The notes under the pieces were generated by a model. That model was not told the DNA's origin. It was given only the letters and a program-made list of their open reading frames with translations, and searched no databases. 64,000 bases of DNA from Ooceraea biroi. Taxonomy: Eukaryota > Arthropoda > Insecta > Hymenoptera > Formicidae. The position numbers and the translations under genes were made by a program. The stretch lies in contig NC_039519.1 in NCBI RefSeq assembly GCF_003672135.1, forward strand, positions 7,068,001 through 7,132,000. Reading direction: 5' to 3'. This document shows, piece by piece, positions 37,901 through 49,544 of the stretch; position 1 is the stretch's first letter, and each line of letters begins with the position of its first letter.

Positions 37901-40900
37901 AGTTATTTTATGTTAAATATATATTATTTACATAATATTAACGTCATTGTTTGACATTTTCGCATCATTTTAAATTAACACAAAATTTGATTTGAAAATT
38001 GAGTGAACTGTATGGGATATGTAAAATATGTTGAATTTAACATATTAAATTTTGTTGCTGTGTAAATGAAGAATCTTTCTTTAAGTCGAGAACACGGGGT
38101 TTTGTCCGGAAACCACGATGTGGTATAAGTGCTGATCACATCTTGCATTGAAGACACAAGAATCAAATACCAAAAGGATATATGGACAGAAAGAAAAAAT
38201 ATCAAATAATAATTATAATTTCTATATTGGATGCAAACAATCATTTTATCAAATTTTTATCTAGATTATTTGTAGCTTTAATATATTTTTTATAGATACC
38301 TTGATCAAAAGTTCGACCTACGTGCATAGTAAAAAATTGACATTATAAAACATGATAAAACAATTATTTTTTAGGTTGATTATATTCTTCAAAAAATAAA
38401 AAACTTGATATTAACCCAAATTTTGTTTGAAAATAAAAGAAGAAGCAGGTGAAAATGTTTCAAAAAATTAGATTCAATTAATCATAGTTGAAAAACGTCA
38501 GTCACGAAAATATGTAACGAAAGCATGAATTTGACTAATGAGTATGAAAATTTTTTACTATATAAAAAATATTTTACCAGCATAATGATAATTACAGATA
38601 TTTCATAATTTATTTCAGTTTAGATTATATCCATGCACAGTAATACAATCATCTACTGTAATTGTTTGTTATTGCGAAAAGTTGTTTTCCATGACTTAAT
38701 AAATGCGTGCACTCACTTGTCAATAAGCCACCACTAATTAATCTATCTCCCTACCGAAGGGCTCCCCTTCACTAGAGTGAAAAAGGGAGCGGTGACTTTC
38801 CGCACCACACCCTAATCCAGGCTTCATGGAGCCGCTTCTACACCTAATGATCCTTGTACTCTAACAGGATAAAATCAATTTTTTCCACCCAATATTCATC
38901 CCGCGCATATAATGTCTAAAAGCATCAAATTTTAACCACTGCGTGACTCGCATATGCATGTGCGTGCACGTTTTGCCACAAACAGTGAATGCACGCGTGA
39001 TGAATTTGTTAACATACAATACGATTTAAAGTAATCAGATTCGCACTAAACTAATTTATCGTGATTAATTCTCTAAACTCTTTTATAAACTCTGAATTTT
39101 CTTACATTATTAAAAAAATCGTAACATTGCATTGATAATGTTGATACAGAATTTTAGTGAGATAATGTTGATGTATCAAATATTTCATGTTACATTATGA
39201 ACACGATTGCGCGTTACTTATCTAAAGTTATTTCCTATTTATGCCTAATTACGCTTTGCTTCCTGCAATGTGTCTCAAGATGAATGTAGTTAAGGAGATA
39301 ATTGCGGAAAGATGAAAGTTGTTTGTAAGAAATCTTAATTACAGTTTTCAGATAAAATAATCTTTTACATTTCCAAATTAAAGTATCCCGCTGCAGCTTC
39401 TTTACTGCATAGATGTTCCGAACTACGTGTAATTGCTCAATCGTGTGTGAAGAAGTTATTATACTTCTCGACAAAATTACGTCCACTAATCGTTATAGAA
39501 AGTTATCTATATTTGACGATATTTGGCAGACAGAATTAGAGACTTCGCGTTCGGACTTTCACAAAAGTATTTCGACAATGTGTAGATAAGAGAAAGCACA
39601 AAACAGTCTTATTTAGCTTCGGACTATTATTCAATTTTTTTCTCAGTGTGTCATTATAAAGATTAGAATTTCGATACGGCACCACGTTTATCTGTAAAGC
39701 GTAAACTGTTTACCTTTTCGAAGTATCCCTTTCTTAATTACCTGTTAGTAAGAATCGCCAAAATAAAAGAAACGCTTGAATCAGAAATTGATTAAGAAAA
39801 GAAGACGATTGTATGTTAGCCGTTAATTTGCGAATTCACAACTAATTTGCAAATTAAGTTTTAAATTATATAAAATTTTGTGATTCTTGCAATTTTTCAA
39901 TTAGTTTCTTAGCGTTTGTTAATTAGCCATAACTGTTTTCGTTGCTATTTATTTATCTCAAAACTGTATCATCTATTATTAATTATATAATATAATAATA
40001 TTATGTTAATGCAATAATTAATAAAATTATATTAATAATATTACTACTTAAGAGAATATATTATCGTAATCTGTTCAAAACAGGAATGATCTGTCAACAA
40101 GAAATAATAACATTTTTAGTTTAATAATTATTGCTTTATAAAGGGTTTTTGAAATGGTAAATACCAAACGGTAATAGCGAAATTAGCGAGCGCTTTTAGC
40201 ATAAAAACGAACAAAACGAGAGTGCCTTAAGGATGATTAAGCGACAACAATTTTACGCATTCTTACTACAATTACATTACAAGCACACACACTATAATAA
40301 ATACATTACAAGAGAAATACTGAAAGAACCACTTAACGCACATACATAACTGTATACAAATAGTCCAACTGATATACTTAAATATTAAATATTAATGTTG
40401 TCGCTTAATCATCCTTAAGCACTCTCGTTTTGTTCGTTTTTATGCTAAAAGCGCTCGCTAATTTCGCTATTACCGTTTGGTATTTACCATTTCAAAAACC
40501 CTTTATAAAGCAATAATTATTAAACTAAAAATGTTATTATTTCTTGTTGACAGATCATTCCTGTTTTGAACAGATTACGATAATATATTCTCTTAAGTAG
40601 TATTATTAATATAATTTTATTAATTATTGCATTAACATAATATTATTATATTATATTATATAATTAATAATAGATGATACAGTTTTGAGATAAATAAATA
40701 GTAACGAAAACAGTTATGGCTAATTAACAAACGCTAAGAAACTAATTGAAAAATTGCAAGAATCACAAAATTTTATAGAATGCAAGAGTAAAATGTAATG
40801 ATTACGAAAAATTTAATATTATTTATCACGAATGTAGCAAATATAATAAAAGCAAAATATAGTTTACAAATTGATTCCTTAACTTATCTTTATTTTACCT

Positions 40901-41802
40901 TTAATATTACCTTATTCGCATTTTATTTCAAAAAGAGACCTAATATTATAAGATTCATTACTAAGGCTAAAATGATCAATGTTGCGTGTTACTAATTGCG
41001 GTGCACAAATATTTGTAAAATTACTCTTGTCACGTGCTGATTACTGTTCGGCCATTTGCAAATTTTTAGCTATGTGTACTACATCCTAGAAATGTCACGT
41101 TCGGACAATCAATAGCATTCCTCTATGAAACCGAGATAGGTAAACACCTTTTGTTTAATACGGAGTACAATGAATTACACGTGTACGCATAATCAGCGTC
41201 TGGCGACAGATTAGCTAGAAATTCGCGCGAGAATTGCAGCTATTCGTACGAGACGTGAAATTGCGTCACTAATACAATTGATATAATCTCGTTATCTCAA
41301 TAAGCTTCGTCCATCGGAATCTTTGAACTTAGCTCGCTCTCGGTCATCACGAGAACAGGTGAATACTGTCCGCGAGAGTAAAGTGGCTAGGTATCATTGA
41401 AAATATTTTATACACTTAAAATATCTTCTTTCACATGACTTTGGTGAAAGAGAAAGAGCATGTACAAAAAGAAAGAACACGTGCATAAGTGACCATATCA
41501 CCAAGTTGGGTCTATTCTAAAAAGTTCCAAAAAGGAACTTAGCTCGTATCACAAAAGTACTAATTTCAATTCTCCGAAAAACGAAAAACATAAATTCTTG
41601 GATGATATTGCGAGATTCTTTTCGAGAAAAAGTTTGACGCGCGGAAGAGTGACGGCACGATACAGGCAAAAAGTAGAGTAAATACTGGCACACACGACGA
41701 CGACTACAGATCGATTGGTATTCGTCGGGGCATCTTTTTCTAGAACCGGAGCTTGATATCAATCAGCGTGACAATGGACATACCTTTCTTCGAATAATCC
41801 AT
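25996..41802 (-). CDS. hnt: hindsight/RREB1-type multi-zinc-finger transcription factor (four coding exons)
   Basis: Nuclear C2H2 zinc-finger regulator orthologous to Drosophila hindsight (pebbled) and vertebrate RREB1; in flies it acts in Notch, JNK and EGFR-linked epithelial programmes. Exons 41802-41784, 31971-31895, 31570-27077 and 26592-25996 join in phase to about 1728 residues. The first exon encodes MDYSKK plus one base and is chosen because its phase, GTATGT donor and start context (A at -3, G at +4) fit. I count 16 fingers, near residues 43, 76, 105, 222, 252, 329 (C2HC type), 506, 540, 566, 964, 1254, 1281, 1350, 1456, 1532 and 1560. The last pair (WSAEDLRRHMRTHTGERP, then FTLKHSMLRHRKKH) is the RREB1 signature and sits in its own exon. 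Two PLDLS motifs near 758 and 766 are typical CtBP corepressor docking sites, followed by KKRKRE, a likely nuclear signal. Linkers are acidic and Ser/Asn-rich. Family and exons 2-4 are secure; exon 1 is probable. Confidence 0.93.
26593..27076 (-). other. hnt intron 3
   Basis: AT-rich 484-bp phase-0 intron with donor GTAAGT and a TTTTCCAG acceptor. It separates the long third exon from the final exon that holds the last two zinc fingers. Nothing else is seen in it. Confidence 0.9.
31571..31894 (-). other. hnt intron 2
   Basis: A 324-bp AT-rich phase-0 intron with donor GTAAGT and acceptor AAAATAG. It separates the 77-bp second coding exon from the long third exon. Confidence 0.85.
35480..36640 (-). 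promoter_or_regulatory. CpG-rich, pyrimidine-skewed region: candidate alternative hnt promoter or Polycomb-type element
   Basis: Bases 35480-35800 are CpG-rich; 35810-36450 are almost pure C/T on the plus strand, so purine-rich in the hnt sense. The region includes a CT run at 36335-36348 (GAGA-factor type) and AAGATGGCGG at 36465-36474, a good YY1/Pho core. A minus-strand donor GTAAGC follows an ATG at 36527. The combination suits an internal promoter. The role is inferred from composition and motifs only. Confidence 0.35.
36524..36527 (-). other. hnt: candidate alternative start exon end of hnt
   Basis: On the minus strand ATGG is followed directly by donor GTAAGC. The exon would end in phase 1, exactly what the acceptor at 31972-31973 needs, giving M-V-V-E-T-E-N-G. 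The start context is weaker (C at -3) than that of the 41802 exon. Its lying in a CpG-rich patch supports a second promoter, but a chance match is possible. Confidence 0.3.
39869..40777. repeat. 909-bp inverted repeat: arms of 381 and 382 bp, 146-bp spacer
   Basis: Bases 39869-40249 are the reverse complement of 40396-40777. Comparing them by eye I find one substitution and three short indels (1, 3 and 5 bases), so the arms are about 98-99% identical. The spacer 40250-40395 has no similarity to the arms. There is no open frame and no clear target-site duplication. It lies inside intron 1 of hnt, so hnt pre-mRNA would contain it as a hairpin with a stem of about 380 bp. Possible origins are a fold-back transposon, a local inverted duplication or an assembly artefact. 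Confidence 0.92.
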
Positions 41803-42830
41803 GATGCTGGAGGCAGCGTCGCGGGCGACAGCGGCGGGTAATCTCTTTTCCCGACAAAAGATCACTGCGCAGGAAGAGATCCAAACGCCTGCATCCGTAC
41901 AATCGATGAGCACTTTAATCCGTCCGTGACCAGGGACTAACGACCAGGGTACACTCCCGACACCGGGGTTTTTCCGAGTCCAGGGTTTGAGAAAAACGCT
42001 CTCGTTTGGGAAAACGCACTTGCCGATGCCTCAAGTGGTTACTTGAGCGATAGCAACTCCGACAAGGAGGAGCCGCCGGTACGGGCGCATCGCACACTTC
42101 CGGAAAGTATCACACTAATCACTCGATCGATTGCTCCTTTCGCGCTGGCAAGATACGAAAGACTGCCGCGATCGATCAAGTCTCGTCCCCCAAGTTCGAG
42201 TGCGCCTCAGTACCGCGAGTCCCGTCCTTACCACTCGGCGTCCGGCAGCAGACTGAAGCGCGTGGCGCCGTGGCGTTCCCGTCACAGTTGGCCGACGTCT
42301 CTGGACTGGTCTGGACGCGGAGGTAATCCCGAAACGAGAGAGGAACCGATTTTCAGGAGAGACGGCGGGGGTAGGAGTGAAAGGGGCGAGCGGGGGATGC
42401 GAGCCTTTCCGAAAACGGGCGAGGTGGGGAAGCGAGAACGGTCGGGCGGCGGCGAGGAGAGACGGGCTGCGGGGAGGAGGGGCACGACGAGAAGAGAAGA
42501 CCCGAGAGATCCATGAGAATGGGTCACAGCGGAGCCTACTCACCGCCCCGGCAGTACCTCTAACAATTTCTCTCAGCCTGCGCTGGGCCTCATCATCCCT
42601 TCCTCCCATTGGTCCGCTCGCCTGCCCCTCTCATTGCGCGCGCTCGCTATCACGCTCTCCCGCATGCTCTCTCCTCTCCTCTCGCGATTCCTACGGTCAT
42701 CCTCCCCACCACCGGTCGCCGGAGACTCCCCCGTCCGCACCCCCGCGGCGACCTGCCGCGCCAGCTCGCTCGACATCTACGTGGGTACATGGGCGTCCGG
42801 ATAGAAATGTTCTCCCCAATGCACACGCGG
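41803..42830 (-). promoter_or_regulatory. CpG-rich promoter and 5' UTR region of hnt
   Basis: Directly upstream of the hnt ATG exon the DNA becomes strongly GC- and CpG-rich up to about 42.83 kb, then falls back to AT-rich. This is the usual look of a developmental promoter and leader in such genomes. Several open frames on both strands here have no recognisable product and reflect composition. The transcription start was not pinpointed. Confidence 0.45.
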
Positions 42831-44148
42831 GACAGGTAGGATTTTTACACCTTTTTACGGTTTTATTTTTTTCTAAGAATTTTCTTTTTGCTGGTTTTGT
42901 ATTGTAGAAAGGAGCTCGCTTTCCATGCAGAAATATAAGCGAGCACAGCTATGTAAAATCATCCTAATAAATACGTAGAATCAATTAATTTCTCCTTAAA
43001 GTTCAATTATGTGGAGAACAATGGAGTCTGCAGATAAAAGTAGAGATAAGTATATAATAATGACGAATTAATCGACGATTACTTCGTCATTATGTTTAGT
43101 TATCGATAATGAAAACCGATTTGTACAAAGTTTCATGGTCTGACAAAGAAGATGTGTTATGCAAGATATGTGTGATGAATTTATGCAACCGCTGACATTA
43201 AAAGAAGACATAGAACGATAACGTTTGTCTAACAGAATTGAGAAACAATATACAATATTAATAAATAATTTAAATTATTACGTCAATGCTACACAATAAT
43301 AACTTCTTGTACATCTTTATAACGTATGACTTGATGACGAACGGCTTTTGATCATGGTTTTACTATAAAGTCAATATATAATTTAATATCTTAATGAAAT
43401 TCATGTTTTTTATCTGTATGCATTTGATTCTTGATTCAGGGAAAAAGCAGTTTCGGAAACGTATTAAATTTCCAGAGATTTACTGTTTTTTTATCATAAT
43501 AAAGTAACAATCCGCTTTTTTAAAAATAATACTTATTACAATTTCTATAATATTGTGGTCTAGTATAAATAATGCAAAAATTATGAACCTTTAAATTTAA
43601 AATTTTGATAAAGAGGTCAAGTAATCATGCAATACAATATTTTTATGATAATTTAAAAACGCAGGATTGAACATCTTTTTAAACCCTAGTTTAATAGTAC
43701 GTATCTACTACTTTCCGTATGCTTGTATTTCAGCGAAAAAATTTTATTTAGCAATCACTTAAGCAGAAGCAAAAAAATTATGAATAACGCAGTATTTATC
43801 TCGTCTATAAATTTGGAAAATACAAGATACACGGAAAACATTTTTAGCGATGTTTTTTGGACCACCAAGGGTGCTTGCTTTTTCTGAGATTAATTATTGT
43901 TGCATAGTTAATAGTCACTGTTTTAAAAGCGAGTCCAATCGGACACAATACTCCCTCATTGTCCCTTCTTGTGAGCGTTTCTCGCTATGGACATACATTT
44001 TCCAGCAGAAGAAACCTTCACCCTACTCGCCCCCTCTGCTGCTTCCCCTCACTTATTCTCGTATCGCGTCTTCTTTCTGAATCCTCTTTCCCCACCTTTC
44101 TTCAAGCTTGTCGCAGGGTTCCCTCTCTTTCTCTGTCCGGTACCGGTG

Positions 44149-44184
44149 CACCACCACCGCCACCACCACCACCACCATCATCAC
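44149..44184. repeat. (CCA)n trinucleotide tract
   Basis: Imperfect CAC/CCA run with one CCG and a CATCAT end. It creates proline- and histidine-rich open frames that are not convincing as genes. Confidence 0.8.
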
Positions 44185-45749
44185 GTGAACGACTCGGACT
44201 CGGAGTCGGCGCACGCATTTACAACCCACACTAACTCGACAACCCCTCTCGATGGAATATGCTGGAATCGTCTCCTTGCCATCTACGTGCTCCACGTCTG
44301 ATGACGACGCGATGCTTCCCTCCTGGAGGCAATGGGCGAGCCCGCGGCTACGATTCATCGATTTAGCTCTCACCTGATTTAGCACCCCCCCTCCCCCTCC
44401 TATTCGTAAACCAGTCTATCCCATCTGCCATCGAGAAGCTCTAATGAAATTACTTCGACGACTTGTAAGATGAAATGAGGAGGTATTATAAATATTATGT
44501 AACATGTGCAATTTTTCACGTATTTCAGCGCGTAATAAATAATAGCGCACATCATATCGAATATGGAAAAGGTCTGCAATTGCACGTTATTCAAATAGTT
44601 AAGACCGTTCGCGACAGTTTCGTAGATAAGACGCCAAGGTCGACATTATTGGACAGATGATCGAAGCGTTAAGGTTCCATAGATAATGTATGTTAGAATC
44701 CGCGTTGATTTCACCACGACATAATAGCTAGTCGATGCTCATTTGTGATTTCAATGAAATCGCTAAAAGGAAATATTATTCACTTGGAATTTATAAAAAT
44801 CTTTACTATAACGTATTTTGTGCAAAGTAAATAAACGTATAATAGTAACAACAATAATAATAATAGTAATATTTCTCTTTAATGTTGTAATATTTTTATT
44901 ATTGTTTAAATTACATCTAGAAAGCTATGGTATATTTCTGCCGGAAATAATATTTCATTAAATCCATTACTTTGCTCATCTATTTCAGTCTTCTCTATTT
45001 ATTTCTAATGTTTTCAAATCACAATAGCACCGGGAATCCAGAAGCAAAGGGTTTATAGCAAAGGGTATACAAAATAGTTCATCTCTTTCTCCAAATGTGT
45101 TAGCTGAAACTCTTTTTGTTGTCACGGGATGAGATAATATCTAAAGAAAGTTGACCTTTGACTATTACGCTCAAACACAGCGGATGACTTTGGGGGACGT
45201 TTGCTTATGCTAATTTCTGATACCTGGACTAGCAAGTGTGTGTAATTGCAAGACCGATGACCAGATGCTACGAGAAGCTGAAAAACCAGAGGAGACCCTT
45301 TCTCATTGTTCGTCTGGACCTCAGAAACTGTCTCGTACGTAAAAGTCATAAAGAGATTAATATTTAACCGTCTTCTGTTCTATCTGCGGAGTTAAAAAGA
45401 GGATGAAAGAGTACGTTGATTTATTTGGAGAAAGATTGTAGTATATTTGTCCTAAAGAGAGATAGTTTTTCGGATAGTAGAAAGTTACGAAACTTTTATA
45501 AATTGGTACGTCAAATTCTACACATTTGTTACATATTTTATAGTTATTAAATAACTTATGACAAATCAGATTAATTTATGCACGTTATATACGCAAGCGC
45601 AAATGCTAAGATTTAATCTTGAAGTTACCAATTGCGTTAACAAATATAACAGAATAAAATTTTATAGAAATATTTTTAAACAATTTGTCTATATACATAT
45701 ATGACTCTTAGAAATTAATCTCTACAGAGAGTATTACAGAATTTCTTGA

Positions 45750-46192
45750 TAGATACGACCGCAAAAGAAACTTAATGACCAAAAGTAAATTTCAAAAGTA
45801 ACAGTTCTAAGTAACAAGAAATTAATAATGGCATATTTGTTTCTTTATTTTAGAAATGAAATGCACATTTTATTTTCCAATTTTCCAAGAAATCTTGAAT
45901 TCTTAAGCTAAGAACGTTTTCCAGAATTTGTGAGTTAATTTTCCATAACTTTGGAAATCCATAGAGATTAATTTCCAAGTATAAAGGATACGATCGTAAC
46001 AGAGATAGACTTAATGATCTGAAACTATGTTCCAAAATTACCGAAATTCCAAATCACAAGAAATGATATGCAATGTAGTTTTCTCTTTTTAGAAATTTTA
46101 GAAATAAAATTATCAATTTCGAAAAAAAGAAAACTACACGTCACTTCTCGTAACTTGGATTTGGTAATTTTGGAATATAATCATAGTTTCAG
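45750..46192. repeat. nested direct and inverted repeats
   Basis: A diverged direct repeat begins near 45755 and again near 45990 (shared GATACGA, ACTTAATGA and CAAGAAAT blocks). The second unit also forms an imperfect inverted repeat of about 70 bases: 46020-46090 against 46115-46192, sharing GAAACTATG, TTCCAAAATTACC and GTAGTTTTCT in opposite orientation. It looks like a decayed fold-back or MITE insertion. Edges are approximate. Confidence 0.6.
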
Positions 46193-46519
46193 GTTCAATT
46201 CTTTCTTTTCTCTCTTTTACGTTAATTTTGAGGTTGCCTAACTAACTTTTGTGCTCCAGGGGTATCTTCCCTGGGCATATATGTACAGAGAGCTAAGGTC
46301 TTTGCATTCCTAAAATATTTTGTGAAGATTTTAAATATATATTTTGTTAAATATATGTCTAAAACCAACGTTTCATAAAAGAAAACATTGAATGAAAAAA
46401 ATGTCACTAGCAGTAGCAAAATACTTTAATATTATACGAAAACTCTCGAGAAAAAATGGAACCTCACAGAAAAATCTCACCTGAGAATTCCCGAGAAGAT
46501 TATAGTGTGTCGGATAGTC

Positions 46520-46540
46520 GTGTGTGTGTGTGTGTGTGTG
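46520..46540. repeat. (GT)n microsatellite
   Basis: Ten uninterrupted TG units. Confidence 0.9.
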
Positions 46541-49523
46541 CACGCGCAACCGACTCTTATCAATCGTGTATGAGGACACGGCGTTTTTCTCGCTGGGAGT
46601 CCTTGGAAGAGAGAGGCGTATAAGGCGCGCACGGTGATGCTGCAACGTCAATAGCTTCTCCGTTTCGTAAAACTCCGTTACCGATAAGTGTCGAGCGCGC
46701 GATTAGATCGCTCTTGTTTGCTTCTCTGAGTCCTCGCCCATGTTTGTACGATGATGTCATCGGTTGGTCCATCCGGTGCGGATTAGGTCAAAGTCTCGCG
46801 CTCCCGATAAAAATCATGTCCGCAGCCAGCGATCGTTTTCGTCTGGCCGGATCGATTTATATCTCAGCTAACACGGCAGAAACAACGCCGATAGCGCAGG
46901 TAATTAGTCGCGGTGGTCCATGTGGTCCAGATTAGATTACGGTCGCAATCGTGCCATCTAGCAACGCGGCTTTTGATCGACTTGCGCAAACGTCGCGCGA
47001 GAGAAATACCATTAACGGCCTATTTTTTTCGACATTAGTTGCTCAATGATGCACCTGCGGAGAAGCTGTCCATCGTCTGAACATGTTGTTTACGATGATA
47101 GAGCTTTGTCCTTCGTATGATACGTGTGAAGCATCATTTCATGAAGGATGTAAATTTCTAATTATGTCTGGAATTAATTATTTTGCAAATACTACCTGTA
47201 CGTATTTATGTCTATGAAACAGACTGTGTTTGCATTAGAAATCATTGTTATGTACACTCCTGAGTGATTAAGATACTGAAGATTAGTTTGTGAAGGATTT
47301 AGGTCTATTTGATGTATTTTCATATGGATATTTGTGTACAGGTTGCATCTGTTGCGAACTTGTTGAAAATACGTGAGATCATAACGTGATAAAAGATGGA
47401 TAAAAGTGAAGAAATATAGCTGGATATCAACTTGGACAAAATTGCGTCTTATGCGAGAGCTGGGAAGTATCCTCATATCTCACTTCGAGATAATGCTGTA
47501 TCTCACTATCTCGCGATCGCTCGAAAGGGATAGTCACATTCTTCCTATCAGAGATTCGATGAATTAGATTAAATCACGGTACTTTCCGTAAGTCACGAGT
47601 TAAATTTTTCAACTGCGTATTTGGATTGTGTACAGTCAATTGTTGCTAGCATGATATTTATAGGTACTTAATTTTTTAAAATTTTCATTGTATTATAATC
47701 TTCTCAAATTTCTTATCGACAAATTTATGTTTAAAAGATCAATTTGGCACATTATAAAATGTTTTACACAAGTAATAAAAGTACGAGGGACGAAAAGGGA
47801 GAGTCGGAGAGAGGAAGAAGGGAGGGAAAGAAACCCTCTTACGAAATCTTCGCGTTGTCACGTCGTTATAGAAATTTCAAGTTTACCTTCACGGACCGGA
47901 AAAGCAACACCATCGCGGCGCAGATGGCGTGAAAACAACAGCGAGATGACGGTTCACACATGATACGCATCCGTATGTAGACCTCTCTCTCGAGTCTCCT
48001 GAAAAATTCGATCAAGCAGATGCTACCGGTCAGGAAAGAGAGAGACATCAACTTTTATTCAGCTTTTTTTCCTTGCTCAGCGCGAGACACTTCGGCATGA
48101 GAGACCCATTTACAGTCGTCGCATATCTGAGAAAAGTCATGATGGTAGTGTTAGTGGTAGTGATGTTACATACAGGTTTGCGCGCTCATGTAGATACGCG
48201 TGGATAAAGGTGTACGAGGAAAGGAAGCTACGAAAGTTGCATACGAAAGGGACTCGACTAATCCACGTGGACGGTCGCAAGCGTATCAGTTCGCTTCGAA
48301 TGTAGGTCATCCGTTAGAATATGACCGGCAATTGGAAGTACTGTTTTAAAGACTACTGCGACAGCGCAGGCAACAATAGAGGCATCGTCTTACTGGGATA
48401 TTAAGATTTATCCTCTATCTTCATTGGTACATATTAATCAAGTGTCAGAAAGGAGCGAGCTATACCCTAGCGTGCGACTATGAGTAATAATCAAAATTAA
48501 ATCGAAATTAAATGCAAGTTAGTTTAGTCAACTTAAAGCAGCATAATTTTTCAAAATTATTAATAATACATAAATTTACATATCTGCGTCAATGATAAGA
48601 ATAGTTATGCTCATGAATCAGGAATACAGATTTATAACTTCTATATAATGGAATTATATATATTTTTTATATATTAATTATCCAGTAAAATAAAAATATT
48701 TTAAAAATGCATCAATATCATATTAATTTTTTTACACTTCTGTACAGATGAGAATTTTACAGACTCTCTTGCAAGTGCATTTCGTGCTTACAATATTATC
48801 TATAAGTGTTCTTGCGAAATGATGAGTCTTGTCATAAGAACCAAACACTGATGTCACGCAGGATCAACATTTGAAAGATTGCATAAAGGTGATGCATCTA
48901 TTATACACCCTAATTACAGCAAGTCGATCGTTTTTATACGGCAATTTCTTACGCATAGTTCATTATCGAATTAATCCAGGTTTGTAAGATAACCGATCAC
49001 GGAGCGAATCGACTTTGTGTACGTCTCGTGTACGTGCATGCGATCCTACCAATGCGTAACAGATGTCTATCCGACTTGTGTAAATATAAAGTACCTGCCC
49101 AGCTTATAACTCCGACAGCTAGCCTTCGATCTCTCTCCCCCTTCTTTCCCCCTACACCATTATATACTCATATATACTCATCAACGACTTTCCATAGGGT
49201 ATCGGCCAGCATACGTATCACTAATGTACGTCATACACGCAAGGAGGGGCGCATTCGGCCCCATCCTCGTCTCGTCCTTGCTGTTTGATAGTAATCACCG
49301 CAATAGTAATTGTCGAATTCTAGTCGCTTTATCATAGTACTCGATTGTCCGGGAGTTGATATCGATTCTAGACAGCTTATCGTTGCAAGCCAACACACTG
49401 ATGACAAATGACGGTGTGCATAGTCGTCAGAATTAGCTTACCAATGTTATCAGAAACATTAAGATTTAGAGGCAGAATAAGATTTAGATGTAGAAGATTA
49501 ATAATGTACAGGTTGTAACAAAG

Positions 49524-49544
49524 TATTTATTTATTTATTTATTT
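49524..49544. repeat. (TATT)n microsatellite
   Basis: About five tandem copies of a TATT-type tetranucleotide in an AT-rich stretch. Confidence 0.85.

Larger units (their letters stand above)
31972..41783 (-). other. hnt intron 1 (about 9.8 kb)
   Basis: A phase-1 intron. It holds an alternative first-exon candidate at 36524-36527 within a CpG-rich, strand-skewed region at 35480-36640, and a 909-bp near-perfect inverted repeat at 39869-40777. The rest is AT-rich with no coding exon that I can support. Confidence 0.6.

Noticed and set aside
42115..42907. Several 80-176-codon frames on both strands upstream of hnt
   Set aside because: They are Arg/Pro/Ser-rich, overlap one another on both strands and lie in the CpG-rich promoter and leader region; no family resemblance.
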